NCBI GenBank assembly: GCA_030068145.1
Contig: JAPJBO010000190.1
Location: 124,001 to 188,000, forward strand
Direction: 5' to 3'
DNA: 64,000 nucleotides
From: Diplonema papillatum
Taxonomy: Eukaryota; Euglenozoa; Diplonemea; Diplonemida; Diplonemidae
Shown piece by piece: positions 42,279 to 53,155 of the stretch (position 1 is the first letter of the stretch; every line of letters begins with the position of its first letter). The notes beneath the pieces are model-generated. The model had not been told where the DNA came from and searched no databases. It was given only the letters and a program-made list of their open reading frames with translations. Made by a program: the position numbers and the translations under genes.

Positions 42279-42878
42279 TTACCCTTCGAGACCGCCGTTG
42301 CCACCACCGTTGCCGCAAGTAAGCGCTTCCTCTTCCGACGAGAAGCAGCCGCCACAGCCTGCGAATCGCTGGAACGACGGGCATCCGGCAACTCCGCAAG
42401 CCAGCGCTGCGTCGGCGGTCGCGAAGCAGCCGCCGCACCCTTTGACCGGCGCCGAAGCTGGGCACGAAGAACACTGCGACGCTTCTTCTTCCGTCTGGTG
42501 GCACACGTTGCAGCCGGCCGTCGTTCCCACGGGGCATGCTTGGTTCGCCCCTGGCTGGCAGCTTGCAGCTATCTGGGCCGTGGCCCAGCACTGGCCGCAC
42601 GAAGCCTCCTCTCTCCAAGACGGGCACGTCCCGACAGGGGGCGGCGTGTTAGGAGTGGAAGGCGTAGGAGGAGTGACAGGGGGTGGCACAGGAGCAGGAG
42701 GCGAAGGCGGAGACGGAGGCGGACCCCACGGAAAGGGAGGGGTCGCTGGTGGTGCGGCCGGAGGAGATTTCGGTGTGTCCGGCGTCCCGCATCCACTACC
42801 GGAAGGAGCCTTTGCCCATGAATATGCTCTCGACGACCCGCTCAGAGCGACAACAACGAGAATCGTCAAAGTCCGCAT
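42279..42878 (-). CDS. Secreted Pro-rich/Cys-rich protein, array copy 6 (chimeric)
   Basis: Protein identical to copy 1. Silent sites in the 3' half match copy 3 exactly, but the signal-peptide end (Leu4, Ser16) and type II 5' flank match copy 4. It is therefore a crossover or conversion hybrid. Confidence 0.8.
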   Translation of the reverse strand: MRTLTILVVVALSGSSRAYSWAKAPSGSGCGTPDTPKSPPAAPPATPPFPWGPPPSPPSPPAPVPPPVTPPTPSTPNTPPPVGTCPSWREEASCGQCWATAQIAASCQPGANQACPVGTTAGCNVCHQTEEEASQCSSCPASAPVKGCGGCFATADAALACGVAGCPSFQRFAGCGGCFSSEEEALTCGNGGGNGGLEG

Positions 42879-43994
42879 GTTGTAATCGACTGTTTGTTTC
42901 TTTAGTGTGCAAGAAGAGGACCCTGCTCCAGTAGAAGACTTTTAGAAGCTTCACAAATCACAGCGTTCCCTTGATCGTTCAACAGCAGACGGAGCTGGGT
43001 ACAACATTGCACATCGCGAGAGCAACATCGTCCACAAGCTAACTCCGCAAGACGATTCTCGAGCTCCCAGGTTGTTCCTAGATCCGATTGTCTTGCGGAC
43101 GGCGTCTACAGTTTGTGACAAGCGAAAGCGCTTTGCTGCAGCTGACCCAGATCCAGACGGGCTGGTTGGCTCAGCAAAGGGAAGCACGAAGCCTCTTTGC
43201 AGCTGATTCGCATCGGCGGGGATCACGCGGATCTGTGGTCGCCTTCCAGATCCGGGTTGGCAGCAGGAGCCGCTGCGTGGCGTGGACATGTACAGCCGAC
43301 TGCCTGCATCTCTCTCGTAGGCTGAGCCTTTCGCAGGCAAGCACACAGTTGCGCTAGCCGTTAACCGGCAGGCGTCGTACAAAACACGCTGTGATCTCCT
43401 GTCCAGAACCGTGAAGGCCACTGAAAAGCGGACTCCACTGGGGAGGTAACGGGCTTGCACACACCGATTCGCTTCAACTGGCGGTCCCAGGACCAGTCGT
43501 CCGCGTTCCTTTTTCGTCGGGCATTCGACCTCTCTTTGCTCTTTTAGCTACATTTGCCCGCAAGATGTACTCAGCCTCAAACAAAAAAAAACGAAAGAGA
43601 GATCGTGTTTGGTGGCCCACTGGGCGCTGTATAAAAAAGGGAGGAACAGTGCAAGAGGGGCCGACACAAAACTATCTCGTGGAAAACCAGAGACCGAATA
43701 TCCGTCGACGATCCCTACCTGCGAGCTTCATATAGTGAGAAGGTAGCAGACAGAACTCGATTTCAGTTCGGTTTGTTGTTCTGCTGTATTTTGTGTGTTT
43801 GCTGCGGACAGACCCTCTGCATGTCACGAGTGTTCGCAACGCGTGCTGTTGCAACGAGTGTGCAAGTGAGCAAGGTTTGATTCATAGAGGACGACAATAG
43901 TGCATGCCACTGAAGGCGCACGCTGAGGGAGGACTCTACTGAGTGATCAAGTATGTGCATCAGATCTGGGTCGGCTTCATTGTCGAAACAAGTA

Positions 43995-44594
43995 TTACCC
44001 TTCGAGACCGCCGTTGCCACCGCCGTTGCCGCAAGTAAGCGCTTCCTCTTCCGACGAGAAGCAGCCGCCACAGCCTGCGAACCGCTGGAACGACGGGCAT
44101 CCGGCAACACCGCAAGCCAGCGCTGCGTCGGCCGTCGCGAAGCAGCCGCCGCATCCTTTGACCGGCGCCGAAGCTGGGCACGAAGAACACTGCGACGCTT
44201 CTTCTTCCGTCTGGTGGCACACGTTGCAGCCGGCCGTCGTTCCCACGGGGCATGCTTGGTTCGCCCCTGGCTGGCAGCTTGCAGCTATCTGGGCCGTGGC
44301 CCAGCACTGGCCGCACGAAGCCTCCTCTCTCCAAGACGGGCACGTCCCGACAGGGGGCGGCGTGTTAGGAGTGGAAGGCGTAGGAGGAGTGACAGGGGGT
44401 GGCACAGGAGCAGGAGGCGAAGGCGGAGACGGAGGCGGACCCCACGGAAAGGGAGGGGTCGCTGGTGGTGCGGCCGGAGGAGATTTCGGTGTGTCCGGCG
44501 TCCCGCATCCACTACCGGAAGGAGCCTTTGCCCATGAATATGCTCTCGACGACCCGCTCAGAGCGACAACAACGAGAATCGTCAAAGTCCGCAT
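43995..44594 (-). CDS. Secreted Pro-rich/Cys-rich protein, array copy 7
   Basis: Protein identical to copy 1. The coding region matches copies 2 and 5, but the 5' flank is type I ('gtacctttacttaactg'), like copies 1 and 3. On the minus strand it is the first gene of the array, with unique sequence upstream of about 44.65 kb. Confidence 0.8.
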   Translation of the reverse strand: MRTLTILVVVALSGSSRAYSWAKAPSGSGCGTPDTPKSPPAAPPATPPFPWGPPPSPPSPPAPVPPPVTPPTPSTPNTPPPVGTCPSWREEASCGQCWATAQIAASCQPGANQACPVGTTAGCNVCHQTEEEASQCSSCPASAPVKGCGGCFATADAALACGVAGCPSFQRFAGCGGCFSSEEEALTCGNGGGNGGLEG

Positions 44595-45598
44595 GTTGTA
44601 CCTTTACTTAACTGTTTGTTTCTTTGGTGTGCAAGAAGAGAACCCTGCAGTGGTGTTCGCGACCTTCTGGACATCGCAGGTGTTTCTGCCGGTGACTGGC
44701 TATCCAGCAGCTCCGCACCTGCGAGGCAGCCGGCTATACTATATATATATGGGTGTCGCCACGGTTCCTGGTAGCGTGCTTTACTGGGATCGCCTGCTGC
44801 TGAGGCAGCCAACGTGACTCGAGCGCTTCACCCGGCCCCCCGAACACGGATGCCAGCAGAAGTCTTGACCTTTGTTCACGACGGCAGGCATTGGGCTCGG
44901 TTAGGACTGATCCCTCACGCCGAAGCCTAGTTGCCGGTTGGCTTGCCCTTCGACTAAGGTAGCTGTCCCTTGTTGACTCCTCGGATAACGCAAACAGTGA
45001 GCCCCGTGAGCCCTCTGAAAGGCTCTGCGACGTCTGTGACAAACTTGCGGGGGGTGCCGGATTGTTTGGGACAGGTGTAAGAGCCACGGGCCTCTCAGCA
45101 GATTGTGTGAAACTGAGAGCTGCATGCTGGAACGGATTGTCACGAGAATGGTCGTGACTCGAGTATTTCTATCGCACAGAACCCGACCCGGGTCGAGCCG
45201 GTGAAGGTGCTGCCGTGTACAAACGAGAGCAGCTCCTTGTCATTCGGCCTCTTTCGGTCCGCCGGCAACCTAGGCTACGAGAAGCGCTTGTCGTCAAGCT
45301 ATTAAATGCGCTCTAGAAGGGGAAAAAGAGGAGGCAGACGGGTGCAGAGACCGCAAGGGTTAGTGGCAGGTTTTGCCCAGCTCTTCTTGGAAAAGAAGGG
45401 TTAGGTGCTAGGAACTACTAAACTCTAATCCCAAGAGCGCTACAATTATATTCTTGCAGCGAGGGCTCCGCACGAACGCACGGCTCGTTACTTACTTCCG
45501 ACTGCTCCGCGGTTCAAGAGTATTTTGAGGCTAAGGACGGAAATTAGAGTCTCCGGTTTGCGTTTGGGTTAGGAGACAAGAGGTGCTTAACTGCAAGG
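44595..45598. other. Intergenic between array and TMC gene
   Basis: The first 60 bases or so are array flank. A TA microsatellite lies near 44740, and 'gacccgggtc' near 45186 is a perfect palindrome. No gene is supported. Confidence 0.4.
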
Positions 45599-45764
45599 TC
45601 TAAAATGTCATCTTGCCCTGCAAACGAAGGCATACAAAAGCACTACAAGCACGGGTCCATCAAGTCTGAGCTGGACACATCTAAAATGTTCATCTTGCCC
45701 TGAGCAAACGAAGGCGTGCAAAAGCACTACAAACGCGGGTCCTTCAAATCTGAGCTGGACACAT
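45599..45764. repeat. Two tandem copies of an 81-84-bp unit at the TMC gene 3' flank
   Basis: 'tctaaaatg' followed by 'catcttgccctg', 'aaagcactacaa' and 'tctgagctggacacat' appears at 45599-45680 and 45681-45764 with about ten differences. Confidence 0.75.
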
Positions 45765-45804
45765 ATGATGAATGGAATCAGCCGACAGAGATAGCGGCCA
45801 CGGC

Positions 45805-48407
45805 TCAGTCGCCAAACCCGGCGTCTGTTTCCTTCAACTTTGCCAGCTGCACGCGCAACGTGGAGATCTGCCTTTTGTATGACTCGGCCTCGGCGCGCAA
45901 CTTCTCTTGTCCGATGGCGAGGTGTTCTTGCATAGCTTCCAAGCGACACTTCCGCTTCGCGTCGAGTACCACCGCGACGCACAAAACGAAGAACAAAGCA
46001 AAGGGAGAAGAAATTGCGGTGGCAATCGCTTCGACGATCGAATTCTCGTATGCCTGGTCACGCAGCCAGACAAGCATTGGTAACGACGTGAACGGGCCGC
46101 ACCGGTGGTCATCGAGGGCAGTCCACACGTAGTAATTGGAAGCCTGCGTCACCGCGAAGGTCACGAAGTACAACAGAAGAAACCAATTCGTGACTTCTTT
46201 TGGTGACCACAGCAAATTCGGCCTGCGCAGGTGCTTCATCAGGACGAGGGCTTCAAACTTGAAGAGGAGCCAAAGGGCGACAGCGCCGATGAACAAGGAA
46301 AACGGAGCGTAGGCGGACGCGAACCACGCGAGGCTTTGCAGGTACAGAAGGTCAATAATTTCCTTGGCTGCATCGAACTCCGGCTGCTGAAGCGGCGCAG
46401 AGCTGGGGAAGTAGCGGCGGGCGTGCAGGAAGAAAAGCGTGCCGAGGACTTTGCCGATGAGGGTGAAAAGCAGCAAAAGAAGGAAATCAGCAGCCACCTG
46501 GTCTTGCGGGCACTTCGACTGAGCGCGCTCCTCAGCTGCATCGATAGACAAAACGCTGTCCAGCCAAGATGCAAAAGTCTTGCCCGTCAAGTCTTCGAAG
46601 GCCTGGATGACCAAAATAAGTATGGTCAGGATCTTGACAGAGTACACGCGGACCACCTGCAGAACCAAGCGCCGCTCCGGGCTGTTCCACCTTTCCATGA
46701 GGGTCAAATACCGGAAGACGACAGGAATAGCCATGTTCACGCACGTAATCGCGATACTCGGGACTAAGCTTGCAAGAGTGTACTGTACACTGTTTTCGTC
46801 GGTGTTCCCCGCGATGCTGGAAACCACGGTCGTTTCGTAGACCTTCAGGGTCAAGAGAGCGGCCCACGTCGCGACGATGAGGACGACTTGAAAGACCGCA
46901 GAAGCCACGCGCAAGCACACAAGACCAAAGGTAAGAGCCGGGACGTCTCTTTTTTCGGAGTCGAGCAACGTTTCCAACGAGGCGGCGATGGAGTGCTTCA
47001 TGATGTTGACTTCTCTCTCTGTCGAAGACGTCACGTCTATTGCGGAAAACACTGCTCGCGAGTACCGAGCACCGCGAAAGTACTCTTCTTCCAGCGTTCG
47101 GAAGTATGTCTCTCGCAGCGCAGCACGCAGCTTCAAAACGAAAGCCAGCGCGTGAGCGACCACGACACACACCAGTGTTACAGCGCACAGCAACCTCTCG
47201 TTCTCGCCAAAACTACTCCACAGAAACCAGCCGAACGGCAGCACGGCAGGTGGAGGTGCACGGGTCACTGTTCCGTTCGTTGCAGCGTCGTCGTCTGAGG
47301 CTCCTCGTAGGATAATGAGGTGTGCGATCCCGAATACACCCACCATTACAACGGACAGCAGTAGCGACTGCTTCAACATCCATCGGTGAAACGCGAAGTA
47401 CACGGCGACACTCTCGCCGAATCGGGCTTCAATGTACCTTCGGTGCATTTGTAACGAATGCATGACAGGTGTAGAAAAGAAATGAGCGGAGCCTAGCAGT
47501 GTCAGGGTACCTAGTTTTGCCACGAGGCAGGGGATGAGAATCACGAAGCACAAAGTGGTTGATACCTGACGTCTCCTTGGAACGGTGCAAGTCTGGCATC
47601 AACATATGCAAAGAGGTTCGAGATGTTGCGCCACAGCGCGGCCAGCATCGGCTCGCCTGGGACGGCGAACGCTATCTGGATGTCGTCATTTCCGACGGGC
47701 AGCATCCTCTGTTTTTCCCTCTGTTCCACCCGTTTCTTCGCGAAAGCCTCGTGCCTTCCCCTTGCCTCTGCGAGCTCCGCCTGGTACCTCGCCGCTTCAT
47801 CCGCACGCTGCTGGGAGACTTCGGCGAGGCGTTGCTGGGTAGCGCGCAAGCTTTCCTGAAGGGCCCGGGACTGTTTCGCTACGGTGGCGAGTGCGTCTAC
47901 CTTCTGTTTGAGCTCACGTCGGGCTTGCCGAAGAACTTGCGCGTCGCGAGGGGACCATGGTGTAACGTTGTTGTCAAGCGTGGGGTTTGCTCCGTTCTGC
48001 GCAGAGGCGAAGTTGGCTGGAATAAAGGCGGGTGCGGTGGCAGAAAGATCCGAAGGTCGAGGCGAGTCTTCCTCAGCCCGGATCGCGGGCTCTGTGCACC
48101 AGCCTGCGTTGCTCGGGTGCAGCGCCGCGCATTCCCGGTAGTCTCTGTCGCTCAGCTCCGGCAGGCGCGCGCACCTCAACGCCCATTGTTCCCTCTCTAT
48201 GTCGTCAACTTTTTCATCAACAACGCACTGCGCTATTCTTCTTCGATCTTCCGCCGTTTCATTGTCTTCTTCGCTATCAGCATCGCCCGTCGGGGGATTC
48301 CATGCGAACATCCAACCATTACATCTGCGCTTGGCTCTTTGGTGACCCGGCCTTTTAGACTGAATTCGATTGTTGATAAATGTGTCTGCGGAACGTATTC
48401 CTCTCAT
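45805..48407 (-). CDS. TMC-family (transmembrane channel-like) protein, two exons
   Basis: Exon 1 is 48407-47566 and exon 2 is 47437-45805, with intron 47565-47438 (128 bp, GTATCA...AAG). The join rebuilds DV-R-YIEARFGESVAVYFAF, which matches the TMC signature Ie..FG..V..YFlFlRW. Total is about 824 residues, typical of TMC. Exon 1 encodes an acidic N-terminus and a coiled-coil stretch (about 170-230). Exon 2 has about nine hydrophobic spans. The TMC domain near the C-terminus shows FDAAKEIIDLLYLQSLAWFA, then PNLLWSPKEVTNWFLLLYF and the diagnostic DDHRCGPF, ending in a helical tail. TMC proteins are relatives of anoctamins acting in mechanosensory or other cation conductance. The acceptor lacks a strong pyrimidine tract, so the exact junction is less sure than the family. 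The start could instead be the ATG at 48311 (MFAWNPPTG). Confidence 0.82.
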
Positions 48408-51400
48408 TCCTCATAACGTAGCTGGTTCATCATGAGAGGGTCCGACTGCTGTGCGCCCCATGCTGTTGGATCAACAGTGGTTCCAAGTTATTTCCAAAAA
48501 TCATGGGCTCGTTGCACTAGGTGATCGGCAGATGAAAAAGCAACGAAGGGCTGTCGCACTGCGCTCGGGAGAGGACGATGCTTGCGCAAAGCTAGCTAGA
48601 CGGAAACCCATTATCTTGGGCTCCGCGGATTGTCAGGATAGAAGAAAAGAATTGGCGGATAAGCTATCTATTCGCTTGTTGTAGAACAGCAGAAAGCGGG
48701 TTTTCCGTCAGCAGTTCTGGCACAACAACGTTGTAGACTAAAGAAGAAAGCCGTGGATCACTGTAAAGCGGGGGATGATCAACTTTGAGCCTTCAGACGA
48801 GCCGACACAGGACAGTGCTTACAACAAATCATTGCTCCGAATTTCATTCATTTCATTTCGATCTTCACGCAGGTCATCTTCTCCAGTCCTGTGTTAATTG
48901 ATGTGTGACGAAAGTAGTGAACTCTGCTGTCAAAATTAGTACAACTGTGTAAGAGCCGAATCTCGCGCGAAGCCTTACACGGGATGCACCCCGCAGTTTC
49001 GCGTCATCCAAGCACGCATTTCATTTTCTCTGAGACGTTCCTAATTGCACCTCCTACATTGTGTGGATGCACAATCTGGCGAAGTCTCCTGGTGCAGCTG
49101 TCATTCTCGAAGCACTCTTGGCTGCCGCATAAGACTCTTCCTTTACGAACGGGATTGCCAGTGATGTGGCACCACCTGCCCAGAAAACGTTTCTATCACG
49201 AAAGCCAAACTCGGTCAAGGCTGGTTCTCTTCCAGTTGATCTATGCAAACTGGATGGTTTGCTCCTCAGCGACCCGTTTGTAGAACGGGTGTGAAAACTA
49301 CAGACCGGGCCCAAGTACTGTTGTATAGACCTCACTGTTAACTGTTACCCGTTGTAGAGGGTTGCGCAAACCCTTTACCTAGTATGGAACATCCCGACAA
49401 ATTATTATGCCCCCGAAAGACCAAGTTCGACAGTGTTGATGTTGTTGAGCGTACTGTACGCCGGGAGTGCTGAAATTGGCCCACGGGACAATACACTGGA
49501 ACGTACTGTACTGCTGTGGTGTCATCTGAAGTGCCGCAGAAGAGTGTGTATCGAGTCTTCTTCGGTGTCTTTTCGTACCTTTAGCGACGATATAGAAAAC
49601 CTAATTGGTCCAATGGTCAACTATGGATACTGGCCCCCGTGGTGGAACTCGATTCGGATGACGGGTCTTGTGTAACCGGTCCTTTCGTTCAGTGACCGTG
49701 GTCCGCATATGACGGTATGAACACGTACAATCTCTGCTGACACACGTCCCTTGACAGCCTGAAGACTTCGCATCCATTCAGGCGACGATCCCGGGTACCT
49801 CTCATGTACCGCCATTTTCAACTTCCGTTTAAATTATCTGCATCACTCGGTGATATTCGTGTTGTTTGACGGAGCTGTGACCTCGACAGTGCTTCTACGG
49901 GGATAGAAGTGGGGCCGCCCTACGTGCCAGGACGCGCATGTGCAGGCCAATGGATCGTGATATTTCAAGTGGAGCTTCCAGGATGGCATCACTGAAGCCA
50001 GGTGGACTAGGTTTCACGGTATGCTATGTTTGGCCGGGCCCATTGGATCCGACATGCTGCAAGTGGATCAGACCAGGGAACTTCGGGCCGGAAACAAAGG
50101 TGCAACGGTGCCCTTCTTCGCATTGACGGATCGAATGTACCTGGTCGGCAGTACACGTACTAGCCTCTGCGCAGTCTGGAACCGTCCATGATTGGCGTGG
50201 CTCCTGCCCACTGTTAGCACCGTTACAACTTCCCCCAAGGAGGAACGGGTATTTGGTGTTGCAGAAATGGGAATCCGCGCAAATGATTCCACGCTGCTGA
50301 GGCCCAGTGCTTGGAGTGCCATGCTGCTGTAACTCCGGAAGCCAGAAGAAGCGTCTGGCCATTGGAGACTGGCTTTGCTGGAGCTCAACTGATTCAACTT
50401 CGGGTCGGCAGGCTGCAGTGTCAGCTCCGCCCTGAAAACCGGTAAACGGCACCGAAACGACCAAAACACACACCCAAAACCACTCTCTAGACCGGTCCAA
50501 ATCTGCAACCCCTCTTGGGCAAGAATCAAACAATATCCCTGGATGATTCCTGTCAACTAAAATTATTCGGGTAAAATGGGCCACTTTTTAGCGAACGATA
50601 GAAACGGTAACCAGCAGCAACAAACCCGTGCCCTTCCCGACATGGGCTAGCTGTTTTAGGCCGCAGCGGATCAGAACACGACAGTCCTTTGGTGTCCTCC
50701 ATGCATCAAAAAAAAAGGGGGGGTTACAAATTTTGTGTTTCCGCTACCTCATCAAACCCCGGACAAAACTGTTTTCACGTCGACTTACAACGTCTCGAGG
50801 TAAAAGAAAGTCGTATGATACACGCACGGCCGATGACGGTTACATCCCTGGACCCGTTCGTACGCGAGTAGACACCACATGCGCGCACGGAGTAACCTAA
50901 CACGACAGAAAGAACCACGTCATCTCCAAAGGCGGTAGCCATGCCAGCTGCAAAAGAAGCGAAGGGGCCGAACACCGAGTTGGATGGGGCCACGGTCTAA
51001 CAGCTCATGGGGCACCCTGAAAGGGTTCTCTGTGATGAGAGCAATGTGGGAACGAGTGGCCACAGCTCAGTTTTAGTCGTCGTATTGAGGTGATTACTGA
51101 AGGAGTGAAACAGAATCCCCCTTGGACTTCTTCTGGCAGCATGTGGTAGCGGTCATCGAGTACCAAAGCGACACATGTTCCGACCAATGTGTCTAAGACA
51201 GGTTAAGGCCCTGAAATGTCCGTTCCCAATCGGTGAACTCCGGCGACCTGCTCTTGCTCGCTTTGAAAGAACTGCAGAAGACACTTCATGCCCGGGTGTC
51301 GATCTCAAACGCCAACGCGGCCGAGAAGCAAAAGCGCTCTTTGTACAGTCAGCGATATTCGATGGACCCGACAATCCAGGCTTTCCAGAAAGTCCGTAGT

Positions 51401-52615
51401 GGAGGTCCGCATAGCGTTTTTATCTCGATGAAAGTACGATTTGCTTCCTCCAGCCTCTTCAGATTTAGGACCAGCTGAATGAGCTATTCTGATCAAAACC
51501 GATAGCACTTGGCATGCACTGCCGGCGGGTGTCAGCTTTTGCAAATGCGAAAGCTCAAGTCTTGCAAACCCTGAGGCTTGAGGATTTTGCAGCCGTTTTG
51601 AGAGACCCCCGTCGCTGTTGCCGTGCCAGGGCAGCCTTCCGTAAAACTTACTAGGTAGGGCAGCGACCCTACCTAATAACGTCCAGTGCCGAAACCAGCG
51701 ACAACATGCCCGTACGCACGCACCAGTTTTTGAATATCGGCAACGCGTGCACCATCCAGAGTTGACCACGGGGCTGTGGAAGACAAAACGTTGTCCACGA
51801 GCTAGTGTATGCTCGTATACCCGAAGTTGTCAACCCCCAAACTCTTGTCGACGAGTCAGTCTTGTACACCGAATAGTGCATCGGAACCACCTGAGTCCAC
51901 CATAGCCACGACTCACGAAGCGTTGAGGAATTGCACTGACACCGGACTCTCTGTGAAAATACCCCCACATATCGAATTTTCGAACAAATTCAACACGCAC
52001 GGGTTGTTGCGTTCAAAGACCCAATCTCGTGAGACGCCTCATGAAGAAAGCGCTACTGACCATAATTTCAGACCCAGACCCAGTGTCTGGGGCTAATTCC
52101 TATTGAACCGTCCAAACCAAATAATACGATTGAACTTGTTTTTCCGAAAATTGGTGCATCCCAACCGCATAATACATTGAATTGTAATGCACTGTAGGCA
52201 CTTTGCACTGCGTTTGAGTGTGAGGCCCGTCTTGTTTCGGCTTTTTTGGAAAAGACTCATGGACCTCACAGGAGAAGAACGGTTAAAACGGGATTGGCTT
52301 CATTCAAACAAGGGTCTCCAAAAGCTTGAGCATGAGGTCGCTGTGATGACGTTGCTCGTGCCGCGTGGTCAGCGCTGACCGCGTGTTCATCGACCCGTCT
52401 GCCACCAGCTCTTCGGAAAGAGAGGCAGAAAGTTCGTCAGATTCGGTGTCGCCACGTCGTTGCCAATGTTGGAAACCTGGTACTGAACAACCGCCCAGAA
52501 AAAGTGCGTTGTGCTAATTTAACGATCTCTCTTGGCTGGAGTCTTGGTGCCACACACCCACGGCATGCAGTTTGGCAAGGTGGACCCGGAGCGAAAAAAC
52601 TCAGGTTCGAACCCT
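48408..52615. other. Gene-poor stretch
   Basis: No recognisable gene family. The only frame with some protein character is 50024-50584 on the minus strand (listed separately). A 9-bp perfect hairpin ('taggtaggg'/'ccctaccta') is at 51653-51676, and 'gggttgcgcaaaccc' near 49355 is nearly palindromic. Confidence 0.4.
50024..50584 (-). CDS. Doubtful exon of a Cys-containing, possibly secreted protein
   Basis: The 186-codon frame has no ATG at its start (GTG). It contains a hydrophobic stretch (WFWVCVLVVSVPF) like a signal peptide, followed by a region with about nine Cys. A possible acceptor (GTTGCAG) lies just upstream of the hydrophobic part. No family similarity was recognised; it could be chance. 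Confidence 0.2.
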   Translation of the reverse strand: MAHFTRIILVDRNHPGILFDSCPRGVADLDRSREWFWVCVLVVSVPFTGFQGGADTAACRPEVESVELQQSQSPMARRFFWLPELQQHGTPSTGPQQRGIICADSHFCNTKYPFLLGGSCNGANSGQEPRQSWTVPDCAEASTCTADQVHSIRQCEEGHRCTFVSGPKFPGLIHLQHVGSNGPGQT

Positions 52616-52617
52616 TC

Positions 52618-52865
52618 AAAGTAGCTTCACCAGAACTTTGCTTCTCCCGAACGTTGCTTCACCAGAACTTAGCATCGCCCGAGCTTTGCTTCCCCGAACT
52701 TTGCTTCACCCAGACTTTGCTTGAACTTAGCATCCCGAACTTTGCTTCACCAGAACTTAGCATCGCCCGAACTTTGCTTCACCAGAACTTAGCTTCTCCC
52801 GAACTTTGCTTCACCGGAACTTAGCTTTGCTTCACCCGAACTATACTGTTACCCGAACTTTAACT
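52618..52865. repeat. Degenerate minisatellite, unit about 16-18 bp
   Basis: About 14 variants of 'ccgaactttgcttcac' and 'cagaacttagcatcgc' follow one another. It translates to LCFTRTL-like peptides in one frame, but this is repeat-driven. Confidence 0.8.
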
Positions 52866-53155
52866 GCTGCATCTAGTCTCGCTGGGCGCCGGTCGTTACC
52901 GGCGCACATGTACTTTTTTCGGGGGTTGCGACCTTTGCAGAACATCACGACTGGTGCAGTCACCCAGGAGACTACTTGGGATCCAGGTTTTACCCGGTCT
53001 GTCATTTACTCGTTCCAGCTTTAGTCCAGTTCAACAGTATTCCAATATCGGTAAGTTGCATTGCACGTAGTGTTATCAACAGGCCATCTGCACTTCAACT
53101 GCAGTGCACTGGTGTTTTGGGGTTCTCAGACACCCCTATTTCACGCCGTGTACCG

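Larger units (their letters stand above)
33260..44594 (-). repeat. Seven-unit tandem gene array
   Basis: Seven units of one 600-bp gene plus 1.05-1.36 kb spacer, all on the minus strand; gene starts are spaced 1788, 1811, 1959, 1650, 1811 and 1716 bp apart. Nested duplications are visible. About 35.06-37.4 kb recurs at 40.48-42.8 kb (offset 5420). The spacer 39418-40467 recurs at 42879-43994, with 66 extra bases in the second. Spacers carry conserved blocks including 'tataaaaaagggaggaac' on the plus strand. Six of the seven encoded proteins are identical. Confidence 0.9.

Noticed and set aside
52604..52616. tRNA B-box-like 'ggttcgaaccc'
   Set aside because: The flanking T-stem does not pair over five bases, and no A box or acceptor stem fits upstream.
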